Shown in pieces: positions 1-11,800 of a stretch of 64,000 bases of DNA. This DNA is from Eriocheir sinensis. Taxonomy: Eukaryota; Arthropoda; Malacostraca; Decapoda; Varunidae. The DNA is taken from assembly GCF_024679095.1 (NCBI RefSeq), contig NC_066531.1:8242761-8306760 (forward strand). Reading direction: 5' to 3'. The notes under the pieces are model-generated. The model saw only the letters and a list, made by a program, of their open reading frames with translations, was not told the DNA's origin and made no database searches. How positions within the stretch are numbered: the stretch's first letter is position 1; each line of letters opens with the position of its first letter. The position numbers and the translations under genes are program-made.

Positions 1-2739
1 ACTATCTCTATCCTAAATTTCAATCCAAAGCTGGATGTTGCGCCTACGTGCGCAACGACATCACTTGCTCTCGTGCCCACAACCTTGATTCTTCAGAATT
101 TTCAACCATCTGGCTAAGACTTCATTGTCATTCTATTATTAAAGACATCTGTGCTGTTTATCTCTTACCTAACTCTACCAACTATGTAAAATTCTTTGAC
201 TGCTTGAGCCCTAAAGTGGAACACATATTGACCCACTCTCCCTTCGCTGAAATCTCCATCCTAAGAGATTTCAATGTTCACCACCAGCTTTGGCTTTCAT
301 TCTCTTTCACTGACCATCCTGGTGAACAAGCCTACAACTTTCCTATCCTCAACGATCTAGAGCAGTTGGTCCAGCACCCTACACGTATTCCCGATCGTCT
401 TGGAGACCGGCCCAACATTCTAGACCTCTTCCTTACCTATAACCCTTCTGCTTATGCTGTCAAACTTTTCTCTCCGTTGGGCTCCCTCGATCACAATCTT
501 ATTTTCTGTATCCTGTCCTATCGCTCCTGTACACCCTCTGGACCCACCGAAGAGGTGATGCTTCAAGCATTTTGCTTCAACTCGGTGGGACGACCTGAGG
601 ATGTACTTTTCCTATTTCCCGTGGAATGATTATTGCTTCCAGGATAGAGACCCCTCTGTGTGTGCTCAGCGCATCACAGAGGTGATTGTCTCTGGAATGG
701 AGGCATACATTCCACGTACTTTCTCTACTCCTCACGCTAAAAAGCCTTGGTTTAATCACGCTTGTTCTCGTGCTGTCAATGATAGAGAGTCAGCTCACAA
801 AAGGTACCAGAGCCTTCGAACTAATGCTAACCATGAACTTTACATTTCTGCCCAGAATCGTGCCAAATCTATTCGACTAACCAAAAATTCTTTCATTAAT
901 AGAAAATGCCAAAACCTTGCTTTCTCTAACTCTTCCCGTGACTTCTGGCATCTATCCAAAAACATTTCCAACTTCACTTCTTCATCTTTCCCTCCACTCT
1001 TCAGTCCTGACGGCAACACTGCCGTCTCATCTATCTCTAAGGCTGAACTCTTCTCTCAAACTTTTTGTAAAAACTCCACTCTGGACGATTCTGGGCATAT
1101 TCCTCCTACGCATCCCCCCTCTGACTCCTTTATGCCTGTTATAAAGATTCTTCAAAATGATGTTTTATATGCCCTCTCTGGCCTCAATCCTCAGAAGGCT
1201 TATGGACCTGATGGAGTGCCTCCTATTGTCCTTAAAAATTGTGCCTCCGAGCTGTCACCCTGCCTGGTCAAAATCTTTCGCCTCTGCCTGTCAACATCTA
1301 CCTTTCCTTCTTGCTGGAAGTATCCCTTCATGCAGCCCGTGCCTAAGAAGGGTGACCGTTCCAATCCTCAAACTACCGTCCTATAGCTTTATTTTCTTGT
1401 CTATCTAAAGCTTTTGAATCAATCCTTAACCGGAAGATTCAAAAGCACCTTTCAACTTCTGACCTTCTATGTGATTGCCAGTATGGGTTTCGCAAGTGGC
1501 GTTCTACTGGTGATCTCCTTGCCTTCCTAACTGACTCTTGGTCATCCTCTCTTAGCCGTTTCAGTGAAACCTTTGCTATTGCATTGGACATGTCAAAAGC
1601 TTTTGATAGGGTCTGGCACAAATCTTTGCTTTACAAACTACCCGCCTACGGTTTCCATCCTTCTCTCTGTACATTTATCTCCAGCATCATTTCTGACCGT
1701 TCTATTTCTGCTGTGGTAGACGGTCACTGTTCTTCCCCTAAACCTATTAACAGTGGTGTTCCACAGAGTTCTGTCCTATCTCCCACTCTATTCCTGTTGT
1801 TCATTGATGATCTTTCCAAAACGAACTGTCCTATCCATTCTTACGCCGACGACTCCACTCTGCATTACTCGACTTCTTTTAATAGAAGACCCAGCCTACA
1901 GGAACGTAACGATTCAAGGCTGGAGGCAACATAACTCTTAGCCTCAGACCTTACTATTATTTCCGATTGGGGCAAGAGGAACATGGTGTCCTTTAACGCC
2001 TCAAAAACACAGTTTATCCACCTATCCACTCGACACAATCTTCCAAACAACTATCCCCAATTCTTTGACAAGACTCAGCTATCACCTTCTTTAACACTAA
2101 ACATCGGTCTATCCTTAACTCAAAATCTCAACTGGAAACATCATATCTCATCTCTTACTAAATCAGCTTCCTCGAGGCTAGGCGTTCTGTATCGTCTCCG
2201 CCAGTTCTTCTCCCCCGCACAGTTGCTATCCATTTACAGGGGCCTTGTCCACCCTCGTATGGAATATGCATCTCATGTGTACGGGGGGGCACTCACACAG
2301 CTCTCCTTGACAGAGTGGAGTCAAAGGCTCTTCGTCTCATCAGCTCTCCTTCTCATACCGATAGTCTTCTACCTCTCAAATTCTGCCGCCATGTTGCCTC
2401 TCTTTCTATCTTTTATTGATATTTTCATGCTGACTGCTCTTCTGAACTTTCTACTCATGCTTATCCCTATACTGTCCAAACCCCTTATACAAGAGTCAAC
2501 CAGCATCTTCACTCTTTCATTCCTCACGCTGGTAAACTCTGGAACTATCTTCCTTCATCTGTATTTCCTCCTGCCTACGACTTGACCTCTATCAAAGGAG
2601 GGTATCAGGACACCTCTCCTCCCGAAATTGACCTCTCTTTTTGGACACCCCTTTGACCTCTATTCAGGAGCAGTAAGTAGCGGGCTTTTTTTTTTACGCC
2701 CTTGAACTGTCTCCTTAGCTGTAAAAAAAACAAAAAAAA
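1..2739 (+). mobile_element. Jockey-like non-LTR retrotransposon copy J1, cut by window start
   Basis: This is a LINE copy whose product would be an apurinic-type endonuclease fused to a reverse transcriptase, used for target-primed reverse transcription in the nucleus. The endonuclease part is open from 48 to 629, with the motifs [10 protein letters not shown] and LDHNLI. The fingers/palm region is open at 601-1386. A base is lost near 1370. The RT core follows at 1584-1934 with the catalytic YADDST motif near 1840, then a stop, then the thumb/C-terminal part at 1983-2585. A 3' untranslated part and an A-rich tail end near 2739. The start lies outside the window. There are several frameshifts, so it is dead. 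The same family recurs at least twelve more times in this window. I infer Jockey-like from the A tail and the absence of an RNase H domain; a CR1-like assignment is possible. Confidence 0.9.
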
Positions 2740-2740
2740 C

Positions 2741-2880
2741 ATTAAAGACGCAACACGGACAACAAGGAGCGCGACGAGAGACAACAACATCAATACATTC
2801 ACTAATTGAGTCTGTGCTGCCACAACATTTTCTTTGTCTCACCGGAGGAGAGTACGCGACCGTCTCAGCGGGGGTTGCTA
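2741..2880 (+). repeat. 140 bp direct repeat, copy 1
   Basis: This block directly follows the A tail of J1. It is nearly identical to 5139-5280 in the same orientation; both start ATTAAAGACGCAACACGG and end near TTGCTAC. It probably belongs to an unclassified element of about 2.4 kb that lies between the two Jockey-like copies. No coding capacity was recognised. Confidence 0.75.
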
Positions 2881-2892
2881 CAGATAATCCCT

Positions 2893-2983
2893 GGTGCGGT
2901 GAGTCGAGCTGGGGTGAGCTGCGCGGTGAGGACAGCTACCGTGAGTCGAGCTGAGGTGAGTTGCGCGGTGAGGACAGCTTGTA
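2893..2983 (+). repeat. 42 bp minisatellite (GTGAGTCGAGCT type), first block
   Basis: Two units of about 42 bp, each starting GTGAGTCGAGCT and ending GGACAGCTACC or similar. The same unit recurs in a longer block at 3395-3602. The repeat is rich in GTGAGT, which resembles a splice donor, but no exon is attached to it. Confidence 0.75.
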
Positions 2984-3095
2984 GCAGTCACCGCTCGAAT
3001 CACGTGTTCCTTCCCCTCAGTGACACATAAGAAAATGGTGCACTGCACAGAAGACTTTAAAATTGTGTTTTCATGTTCATCGTTAGTACTTGTCT

Positions 3096-3388
3096 CTGTC
3101 CGCGTCGTGTCTTCAATGTTTATCTTTCTTGTACTCGTTTACCTTTGACTGTCCGTCTATGTCCTTTTGTTGTCCACCGTTACACATTGTTATACACATA
3201 CACCAACACTTAAATGTTAACCTACACAAACAACATTCACACAAACGCATACCCATACAAACACCTTTTCCTTGTGTTGTGTTTGTCTCAATGACTTGAT
3301 GTATTTTTGTCCAATAAAGTAACCCTGACGGATATGAGTTTCTCTATCCGTGAACCGATTAGCACTTAGAACACTCGTTACCACCAAC
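3096..3388 (+). repeat. Left arm of a ~290 bp imperfect inverted repeat
   Basis: Its reverse complement matches 4858-5166. Shared blocks include the stretch reading GTGAACCGATTAGCAC here and GTGAACCAATTAGCAC on the opposite strand of the right arm. An AATAAA signal sits near 3311. The arms enclose 1.5 kb of minisatellites. It may be the terminal region of an unclassified mobile element in two orientations. Confidence 0.7.
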
Positions 3389-3394
3389 AAGCTA

Positions 3395-3602
3395 AGGTGA
3401 GTCGAGCTGGAGTGAGTAGCGCAGTGAGAGCAGCTACGGAGAGTCGAGCTGGAGTGAGTAGCACAGAGAGAACAGCTACGGTGAGTCGAGCTAAGGTGAG
3501 TCGAGCTGGAGTGAGTAGCGCAGTGAGAGCAGTTACGGAGAGTCGAGCTGGAGTGAGTAGCGCAGTGAGAACAGCTACGGTGAGTCGAGCTGAGGTGAGT
3601 TT
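3395..3602 (+). repeat. 42 bp minisatellite (GTGAGTCGAGCT type), second block
   Basis: About five units of the same repeat seen at 2893-2983, with small changes such as GTGAGT versus GAGAGT at the unit start and one shortened unit. Because 42 is divisible by three, long open frames on both strands arise here by chance and are not called as genes. Confidence 0.8.
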
Positions 3603-4390
3603 AGTGGTTGGCTGTTTAATAGATCCTGAAAGGCTTGAATCCCCACTCCAAAATCGCGATCCACGTAGACGGGTCCTGAGCAGAAGAGTGGTGCTCTGAA
3701 GGACACCGCTGTTGTAGAGGAAGTTGTCGTCGTCAGGCATGGTGAAGTCGAACGGTGTGGAGATGGGCAAAAGGCACTGGCGTAAACGCGATAGGGGCCA
3801 CGGCAGTCCGAGAGAGCGTCGAGGGAACTGCGTGTGAAGGCACTAGCTGCCAGCGTGCCAGGGGCCACAGCAGGTTGAGGAGTGAGGGGCGCTAGCATGT
3901 GCCAGGGGCCGCGGCAGTCCGTGAGAGTAGAACGAACTGCGTGTACTATAGGCGCTGGCGCTTGCTAGGGGCCGCGGCAGTCCGTGAGTGAATCGAGCAG
4001 ACTGCGTACTATAGGCGCTGTAACACAACACTGTACGCTTAGTAGGTAACACTGTGACACTAACTGTTGCTGGGAACTTGCTGCACTGAACTGTTGGAGG
4101 CACTGCACTGTACATAAGGATCCACAGGAGAGTAAGGTAATCCAAAAGGGCGGTGATAAATCCAGGGGTCAGCCAGTAATCCCAGTGGGGTGTCACACTG
4201 TGTTTGCGTGTCTCTCTGAGTCTGTGTGGCGTGTACACTGAGTCAGTGTGGCACTGTGTGTATCAGTAATGTGTCGCACTGTGTTTGAGTGTTCACTGAG
4301 TCTATGTAGTGTCACACGGTGTGCGTGTCTCAGTCGCCGGACCAGCGGGAGGGCAGGGAGGAGGAGGGGTCGGGGTGGGTGGATGGGTGA
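3603..4390. repeat. Non-coding stretch with degenerate GGGGCCRCGGCAGTCCG repeats
   Basis: Between about 3790 and 4025 there are several diverged copies of a unit containing AGGGGCCGCGGCAGTCCG and ACTATAGGCGCTG. The remainder holds GTGT-rich simple sequence and no recognisable gene. Apparent frames here are by-products of the repeats. Confidence 0.6.
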
Positions 4391-4394
4391 GCGG

Positions 4395-4655
4395 TGGGAG
4401 GAGCACCCAGGGGCACAGAAGGTGCCTGAAGGGTGGAGAAGGGTCCTGGAGAGGGGACACAGAGGGTGCCTGGAGGAGGCGTTAAAGGTGCCTGGAGGAG
4501 GCGCTGAAGGTGCCTGGAGGAGGTGCTGAAGGCGCCTGGGGACGGGGCACATAGGGTGCCTGGAGGGGGCTCAGAGGGTACCTGGAGGAGGCTCAGAAGG
4601 CGCCTGGAGGAGGGCACAGAGGGTGCCTGGGGGAGGGCGGGGGAGAACCCTGAAG
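4395..4655. repeat. GC-rich minisatellite, GGTGCCTGGAGGAGGC type
   Basis: About ten imperfect units of 22-30 bp built on GGTGCCTGGAGGAGG. On the minus strand it reads as a Pro/Ser-rich low-complexity frame, which I do not believe is a protein. From 4656 to 4857 no gene is seen; a CTTATAAACGG stretch near 4805 is TATA-like but has no linked transcript evidence. Confidence 0.75.
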
Positions 4656-4857
4656 ATGGCAACTACGCCCACGGCGTAATGGTTCTCCTGACCTGGGGCT
4701 CAACCTCACGACCCCCAAGCAGAGGTGAGGTTTATTGCCCCAGGAGAGGGTAGACGAATGGATCATTTCAGACCCAGGTCCACCGCTCTAGGAGAGAGCA
4801 CCCTTATAAACGGCATCGGTTTACAAGCCGTCTTGAACCAAAGCAACACTCCGGGGT

Positions 4858-5166
4858 CAACAATTGTAGGTGGTAGCGAGTGTTCCGAGTGCTAATTGGT
4901 TCACGGATAGAGAAAGTCAATATCCGTCAGGGTTGTTTATTGACATAAAAATCGTACAGGTCATAAGGACAAACAAAACACATAGAAAAGGTGTTTGTGT
5001 GTGTATGCGTGTGTATGAATGTTGTATGGTGTAGATGACATATAAATGTTAGTGTGTGTAGTAAACAATATGTATGAGTTAACAATAGGAGGACGAGGAC
5101 AGACAGTGGAAGATAAACGAGTAACAAGAGAGACACACATTAAAGACGCAACACGGACAACAAGGA
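4858..5166 (-). repeat. Right arm of the ~290 bp imperfect inverted repeat
   Basis: Reverse complement of 3096-3388. Its right end overlaps the first bases of the second 140 bp direct repeat, so the inverted and direct repeats belong to one structure. Confidence 0.7.
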
Positions 5167-5280
5167 GCGCGACGAGAGACAAGAACATCAAAACATTCAC
5201 TAATTGAGTCTGTGCTGCCACACCATTTTCCTTGTCTCACCGGAGGAGAGTATACGACCGTTTCAGAGGTGGCTTGCTAC
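5139..5280 (+). repeat. 140 bp direct repeat, copy 2
   Basis: Near-identical to 2741-2880. It ends TTGCTAC and abuts the truncated endonuclease region of the next Jockey-like copy at 5281. Confidence 0.75.
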
Positions 5281-5856
5281 ACACGTATTCCCGACCGTCT
5301 TGGAGACCGGCCCAACATACTAGACATCTTCCTTACCTCTAACCCTTCTGCTTACTCTGTCAAACTGTTCTCTCCGTTGGGCTCCTCCGATCGCAACCTT
5401 ATTTCTGTATCCTGTCCTATTGCTCCTGTACATCCTCTGGATCCACCGAAGAGGCGATACCTCTGGCATTTTGCTTCAGCTCGGTGGGACGAGCTGAGGA
5501 TGTACTTTTCCGATTTCCCGTGGAATGATTACTGCTTCCACGATAGAGACCCCTCTGTGTGTGCCCAGCGCATCAAAGATGTGAGTGTCTTTGGAATGGA
5601 GGTATACATTCCACGTACTTTCCTTACTCCCCATGCTAAAAAGCCTTGGTTTAATCACACTTCTTCTCGTGCTGTCAAAGATAGAGAGGCAGCTCACAAA
5701 AGGTACCAGAGCCTTCGAACACCCGCTAACCTTGATCTTTACATTTCCGCCCGGAATCGTGCCAATTCTATTCTTCGACTTAACAAAAACGCCATTATCC
5801 ATAGCAAATGTCAACACCTTGCTTTCTCTAATTCTTCTAAAGAATTTTGGTACTTA

Positions 5857-5913
5857 GCACAATTGCTATCCATTTACAGGGGCCTTGTCCGCCCTCGTAT
5901 GGACTATGCATCT

Positions 5914-5962
<49 letters not shown>

Positions 5963-6502
5963 GGGGGGGGGGTCCACTCACAAAACTCTCCTTGATAGAG
6001 TGGAGTCAAAGTCTCTTCGCCTCATCAGCTCTCCTCCTCACACTGATAGTCTTCTACCTCTCATATTCCGCCGCCATGTTGCCTCTCTTTTTATCTTCTA
6101 TCGATATTTTCATGCTGACTGCTCTTCTGAACTTGCTAACTGCATGCCTCCCCCCCCTCCCGCGGCCCCGCTGCACACGACTTTCTACTCATGCTCATCC
6201 CTATACTGTCCAAACCCCTTATGCAAGAGTCAACCAGCATCTTCACTCTTTCATCCCTCACGCTGGTAAACTCTGGAACAATATTCCTTCATCTGTATTT
6301 CCTCCTGCCTAACGACTTCAACTCTTTCATGAGGGGGGTATCAGGACACCTCTCCTCCCGAAATTGACCTCTCTTTTTGGACACTCCTTTGACCTCTATT
6401 CAGGAGCAGTAAGTAGCGGGTTTTTTTTATATATATTTTTCTTTACGCCCTTGAACTGTCTCCTTAGCTGTAAAAATAAATAAAAATAAAATAAAAAAAA
6501 AC
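5857..6502 (+). mobile_element. 5'-truncated Jockey-like copy nested inside J2
   Basis: This begins at GCACAATTGCTATCC (the C-terminal QLLSIYRGL region), contains the 3' coding end and the 3' untranslated segment, and ends in an A-rich tail at 6471-6501. It interrupts J2 between TTAGC and AGCCAAAA, leaving a possible 3-4 bp AGC duplication. An expanded GT microsatellite sits inside its coding part at 5917-5960. Confidence 0.8.
5917..5960. repeat. (GT)n microsatellite
   Basis: About 20 GT units followed by a run of G. It lies where other copies read CATGTGTGGGGGGG, so it probably expanded from the short GTGTG already present there. Confidence 0.9.
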
Positions 6503-7815
6503 AGCCAAAAATATCTCCTCCAGTCTCACTTCTTCCTCTTTCCCGCCTCTTCTTAACCCAGACAGCAGCACTGCCGTCTCATATATCTCTAAGGCTGAAC
6601 ACTTCGCTCAAACTTTTGGACGATTCTGGGCATATTTCTCCTACTTATCCCCCCTCTGACTTCTTTATGTATGTTATTAAGATTTTTAGGAATGATGTTT
6701 TCTATGCCCTCTCTGGCCTCAACTCTCAGAAGGCTTATGGACCTGATGGAGTGCCTCCTATTGTCCTTAAAATCTGTGCTACCTGGTCAAACTCTTTCGC
6801 CTCTGCCTATCAACATCTACCTTTCCTTCTTACTGGAAGTACGCCTTCGTACAGCCTGTGCCTAAGAAGGGTGACTGTTCCAATCCCTCAAACTACCGCT
6901 CTATAGCTTTACTTTCCTGTATATCTAAAGCTTTTGAATCAATCCTTAACCGGAAGATTCAAAAGCACCTTTCCACTTCTAACCTTCTATCTGATCGCCA
7001 GTATGGGTTTCGCAAGGCGATCTTCTTGCTCTCTCAACTGATTCTTGGTCATCTTCTCTCAGCCGTTTCGGTGAAACTTTCTCAGTTGCGCTAGACATAT
7101 CGAAAGCCTTCGATAGAGTCTGGCACAAGTCTTTGCTTTCTGAACTGCCCTCGTTCGGATTCTATCCTTCTCTCTGTTCCTTTATCTCCAGTTTCCTTTC
7201 CGACCGTTCTATCTCTGCTGTGGTAGACGGTCACTGTTCTTCCCTTAAACCTATTAACAGTGGTGTTCCACAGGGCTCTGTCCTATCGCCCACTCTCTTC
7301 CTGTTATTCATAAATTATATTTTTTTTCCATAACAGACTGTCCTATCCACTCATACGCTGATGACTCCGCTCTGCATTATTCAACTTCTTTCAACAGAAG
7401 ACCCTCTCAACAGGAATTACATGACTCCAGACTGGAGGCTGCAGAACGCTTAACCTCAAACCTTACTATCATTTCCGATTGGGGTAAAACGAACCTTGTG
7501 TCCATCAATGCCTCAAAAAACCCAATTTCTCTACCTATCAACTCGACACAATCTTCTAAACACCTATCTCCTGTTTTTCGACAACACTCAGCTTTCACCA
7601 TCTTGAATACTAAACATCCTCGGTCTAATCTTAACTCAAAATCTTAACTAGAAACTTCGCATCTCCTCTCTCACTAAATCAGCTTCCTCGAGGTTGGGCG
7701 TTCTGTATCGTCTCCGCCAGTTCTTCTCCCCCGCACAGTTGCTATCTATATACAGGGGCCTTGTCCGCCCTCGTATGGAGTATGCATCTCACGTGTGGGA
7801 GGGGCTCCACTCACA

Positions 7816-8283
7816 CTTTATTCTATGTATTTTGAACCCTATATATCTGCGTCGCAAACTGCTAGAAACGCCACAAACGATTTTTGAAAAGTTAGTTTCT
7901 TGCGGGCGCAATGGGGGAGGGGGGGGGCTGGTAGGGAGAGCGTAACCCATATGGGATTCGAGGGAGGGAAGACCCCAGCTAGCTAGGTCAGTCAAGTTAG
8001 GTTGGATTAGTTTAAATGTATTCGACACTGCGGGGCGACGAAAATATGCAGTGCAGGAAGGGACATGACGGTGGTGGCCCACTATACGGGCCGGTGTTGC
8101 GAGAAATACCTCTTGGCAGAAATAAGTGTCACTGGTGTCCAGCACGCATGCTCACTGGGGGAATACACAGCAGGAAAAACATTAATTTCCCTGGTTTTGT
8201 TCTAGTTTGTCCACTTGTGATCTTGGTGAGCGGAGAGTGAAATACAGAAACAGTGAGCAAGTTGAACCTCTCTGAGATATTTT
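7816..8283. other. No recognisable gene
   Basis: Unique-looking sequence between the truncated end of J2 and the start of the transposase-like gene. It contains a G-run near 7915 and no convincing open frame. The stretch just before 8284 ends in GGCAACAG, so it could be an intron end or a truncation joint. Confidence 0.5.
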
Positions 8284-8798
8284 GTGGTGGCGGCAACAGG
8301 TGATTTGTAAAATCGAGAAAAGCCTTGCCCACCCAGTTCATTGGTTCATCTGTCAGCTCCATGGCAATGAGCTGTCACTACGTCACCTTTTTGAAAAACT
8401 CGATGGTAAAACAAGTGGGCCACATGGCTTCGCAGGACCAATTGGGAAAAGCAATCTCTAAAGGGACTGTTCCTGACACACTGTCAAGGAGAAATCCAGG
8501 AAACCTAAACCACTCCAGATGGCTCACAACAGCCAATAGGATTCTCCGCCTGTGTGCTGGTACACAACATCCTACAGAACAACGTAAAACACTGGTACAT
8601 TTTGTAATGGTTGCCTACACCCCGATGTGGTTCAAAATTCAAATGCAGCCCCAGGTTGAATTAGGACCAAAGCATCTGTTTCAGACATTGCACTTGCTTC
8701 AAACATTTTATGATGAAGTGAAGTGTGTGGTGTTACCTGTAATTCAGCGGAATGCTTTCTTTGAACACTCAGAGAACCTGTTGCTTGTAATTATTCAA

Positions 8799-8809
8799 GA
8801 TGAGAGGGA
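8799..8809 (+). repeat. Target-site duplication, left copy, of the I-type element
   Basis: GATGAGAGGGA, identical to 14674-14684. It immediately precedes the element's tetranucleotide tail. Confidence 0.9.
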
Positions 8810-8844
8810 AATGAATGAATGAATATTTAAATAATTAAGAGCAT

Positions 8845-8874
8845 GGCGCCGCAACAACGTGGTCATATGGCGCC
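8845..8874 (-). other. Conserved 3' terminal stem-loop of the I-type element
   Basis: Two self-complementary GGCGCC blocks (8845-8850 and 8869-8874) surround a segment that is nearly identical in the second copy at 42308-42337. They can pair as a 6 bp stem just upstream of the tetranucleotide tail, a plausible recognition structure for the element's own RT. Confidence 0.6.
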
Positions 8875-8890
8875 GAATATTACTACTAAT

Positions 8891-11800
8891 TTAAAGTTTG
8901 TGGAGGAGGCCAGCCTCCTCCACAAACTTCAGCACCTCATGTCCCGGGGTAAGGCACATCTCCCCCAGGATGAGGGAGAGGCGGAAGGTTCCATCATCTC
9001 CCCGGCAGCGAGGGAGGTATTGCTCTCGCAGGTCCCTCAGACTTGGACACTCGACCAGCAAGTGACGTACAGTCAAGGGGACCAAGCAGTCATCACAATA
9101 AGGCTGAGCGCCCCGGGACATAAGGTAGCTGTGTGTCAAGTGTGTGTGACCCGTCCTAAGGCGGGTCAGTACCGTCTCATGGCGTCGCTCCCTCATACGA
9201 AGGAGCGGCCATGGGCGGACAACCCTGGCAGCAATCTCCCCCATCTTTGCAGTGGCTCTTATTTCCTCCCATCGAGCTTGCCATACAGACTGTGCAGCAG
9301 CTGTGATGGAAGGAAACAGGTCGCGATAAGGAACAGAGCAAGGGGGGACAGGACGACGAGCAGCGGCCTTGGCTATCTCGTCCGCCCTCTCGTTCCCTTC
9401 CACAGAGACGTGTGCAGGGACCCAGCATAAGGAAATCGTGTGACCACGTCTGCGGCACAGTAGCAGCCAGATAAATATTTGGAGCACCAAAGGATGGAAG
9501 GAAAACCGGTTATCGACTGCTGAGAGGGCAGCACGGGAGTCAGAAAAAATCACATATCTCCCCACCTGGAGAGGATATATAGTACGGTGAGCAAGGATAA
9601 TGGCAGAAAGCTCTGCCGTAAAAATGGAACTAAAAGCAGGTAGGGTGCCACACCGGGTAAAATCAGTAAAGACGGCTCCATACCCGACGCCAGCGTCAGA
9701 CTTGGAGCCGTCAGTAAAAACTGGTATGCTACCCTCATGCTCAAAAGAATGAGCTAAAAACATGGACTTTATGGCAGAGTCCGGCAATGATGCTTTAGGC
9801 ACTGAGAGGGACCGACAACAGTGTACCTCCGAGAACTCCCAGGGTGGAACAGAGAGTAGCTCCGGCACCGCTATGGAAGGTTGAGGCAAGGACAATTCCT
9901 GAATGAGTGTCCTCACCCTAAACCCAAGAGGCTTAAGACATCGTTGGGAGGCAGAATAAAGGTTGTCGAGTGAGGTGTCTGACAGAATGGTGTGTGTGGG
10001 GCAACCAGGATTTGCGTGGGCCCTAAACCACAGCCTGCAGATAATGGACTGCCGATGTAGGTCCAGCGGTAACATGCCAGCATCCACAAGGAGGCTTGGA
10101 ATGGGGCAGGTTCGAAAGGCTCCTGTCGCCAGCCTGACTCCAGCATGGTGGATGGAGTCCAGCGTTTTGAGTCGAGCTAGAGTGGCAGAAGAGTACACCT
10201 CGCAACCGTAGTCCAACTTAGACTGCACCAAAGATTGGTATAATCTAAGAAGGATAGTACGGTCTGCACCCCAAGAGAGACTGGACAGTACCCGCAAGAG
10301 GGAGAGGCGCTTAGAACACGCAGCCTTTAAGTCTTTCAGGTGAGGGACCCATGTGAGACGACTGTCAAAAATAACTCCTAAAAAGCGTGTTTGCTCGACG
10401 ACAGGAAGTCTGTTGCCATAAAGGTAGAGGTCAGGCTCACGGAAGGCGCCCCTCACCCGCGAAAAGTGCATGGTCAACGTTTTTGCGGGAGAGAAGTGAA
10501 ACCCGTGTGAGTCAGCCCACCTTGTGACCCGATTGAGTGCCAGCTGGATGTGACGCTCAGCAACATCAAGACGGGGTGAAGCATAGGAGATGGAAAGGTC
10601 GTCCACGTATAGTGAACAGTGGATATCTGGTGGTAAGTTGTAAGCGATGCCATTGATGGCCAAATAAGGTGACACTAAGGACACTGCCCTGTGGGACACC
10701 TTCTTCCTGCACAAAGATGCGCGAAAGAGCAGTGCCAACCCTGACTCTGAAGGTGCGATCTCTGAGAAAGGACTGGAGGAACAGAGGAAGGTGCCCTCTC
10801 AACCCTATAGAATGAAGGACATGGAGGATGCCATACCTCCATGTTGTGTCGTATGCCTTCTCGAGATCGAAAAACACGCTCACCACGTGACGCTTCTGCG
10901 CAAAAGCACGGCAGATGGTAGACTCCAGTTGCACAAGAGCATCAGTGGTGGAGCGAGCTCGACGAAAGCCATATTGTACTGGAGAAAGATGAGTGTGCTT
11001 TTCGAGGAACCAGACGAGACGGACATTAACCATCTTTTCAAATACCTTTATAAGGCAAGATGTCAGTGCGATAGGGCGGTAGTGTAGCGGGTTAGCAGGA
11101 TCCTTCCCTGGCTTAGGGATTGGAATAATTGTAGAAGCCTTCCATGATGGAGGAATGAAGCCATTCCTCCACATGGCATTGTAGATGTTAAGTAGAAAGG
11201 AGAGAGAGTCGTCTGGGAGGTGCCGTAGCATGGCATAAGGGATACCATCAGGTCCCGGGGATGTGTCATTGCAGGTGGACAGAGCAGTGAGTACATCCAG
11301 CAGAGTGAACGGCACATTGTACGTTTCCACCCCAAACGACGAAAAGTCTAGCGCATGTCGCTCCTGGGAGGCAAGCTCACGCTGTACAGCTGGAGAACGC
11401 GAGGCACGTCTGGAGACGTGGGCAAAGGACTCGCCAATGGTGTTGGCTACAGCAACACCCTCCGCCACGACGGTGCCATTGATGTTTAGCACCGGTGGAG
11501 GAGTAGGAGTATACTTCCCCGATATCCTTCGCACACGCTTCCAGACTTTTGACATAGGTGTTTGGCATGTCAGGGAGCTTAGAAAGGAGCGAAAAGATAC
11601 ACGGCGTGCCTCCTTCAAAGTTCTCCGTGCTCGAGCCCTGGCCTGTTTATAGGCCGCCCTGTAAAAGTCAGTTTTGTGACGTTTGTAGCGCCCAAAAGCC
11701 CGACGACGTTCCACAACGGCTTGTACATTCCTCAGACCACCAAGGTACTGGTCTGCGGTGGACAGTCCCAGAAGTCTGAGGAATGGAGTGTTCAGCGGAC

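Larger units (their letters stand above)
5281..7815 (+). mobile_element. Jockey-like copy J2, split by a nested copy of the same family
   Basis: The host copy is 5281-5858 (end of the endonuclease, linker) and resumes at 6503 with the sequence that normally follows, AGCCAAAAATATCTCC. It continues through the RT core (the motif [13 protein letters not shown] near 7260) to the fingerprint [15 protein letters not shown] near 7770, then stops abruptly at about 7815. It is truncated at both ends and carries several frameshifts and stops. The order only makes sense if 5857-6502 is a later insertion. Confidence 0.85.

Noticed and set aside
4193..4662. Pro/Ser-rich minus-strand frames
   Set aside because: By-products of the GC-rich minisatellite.
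8843..9430. Plus-strand frame MAPQQRGHMAPN…
   Set aside because: It is the antisense of the I-type element's RNase H and 3' end.
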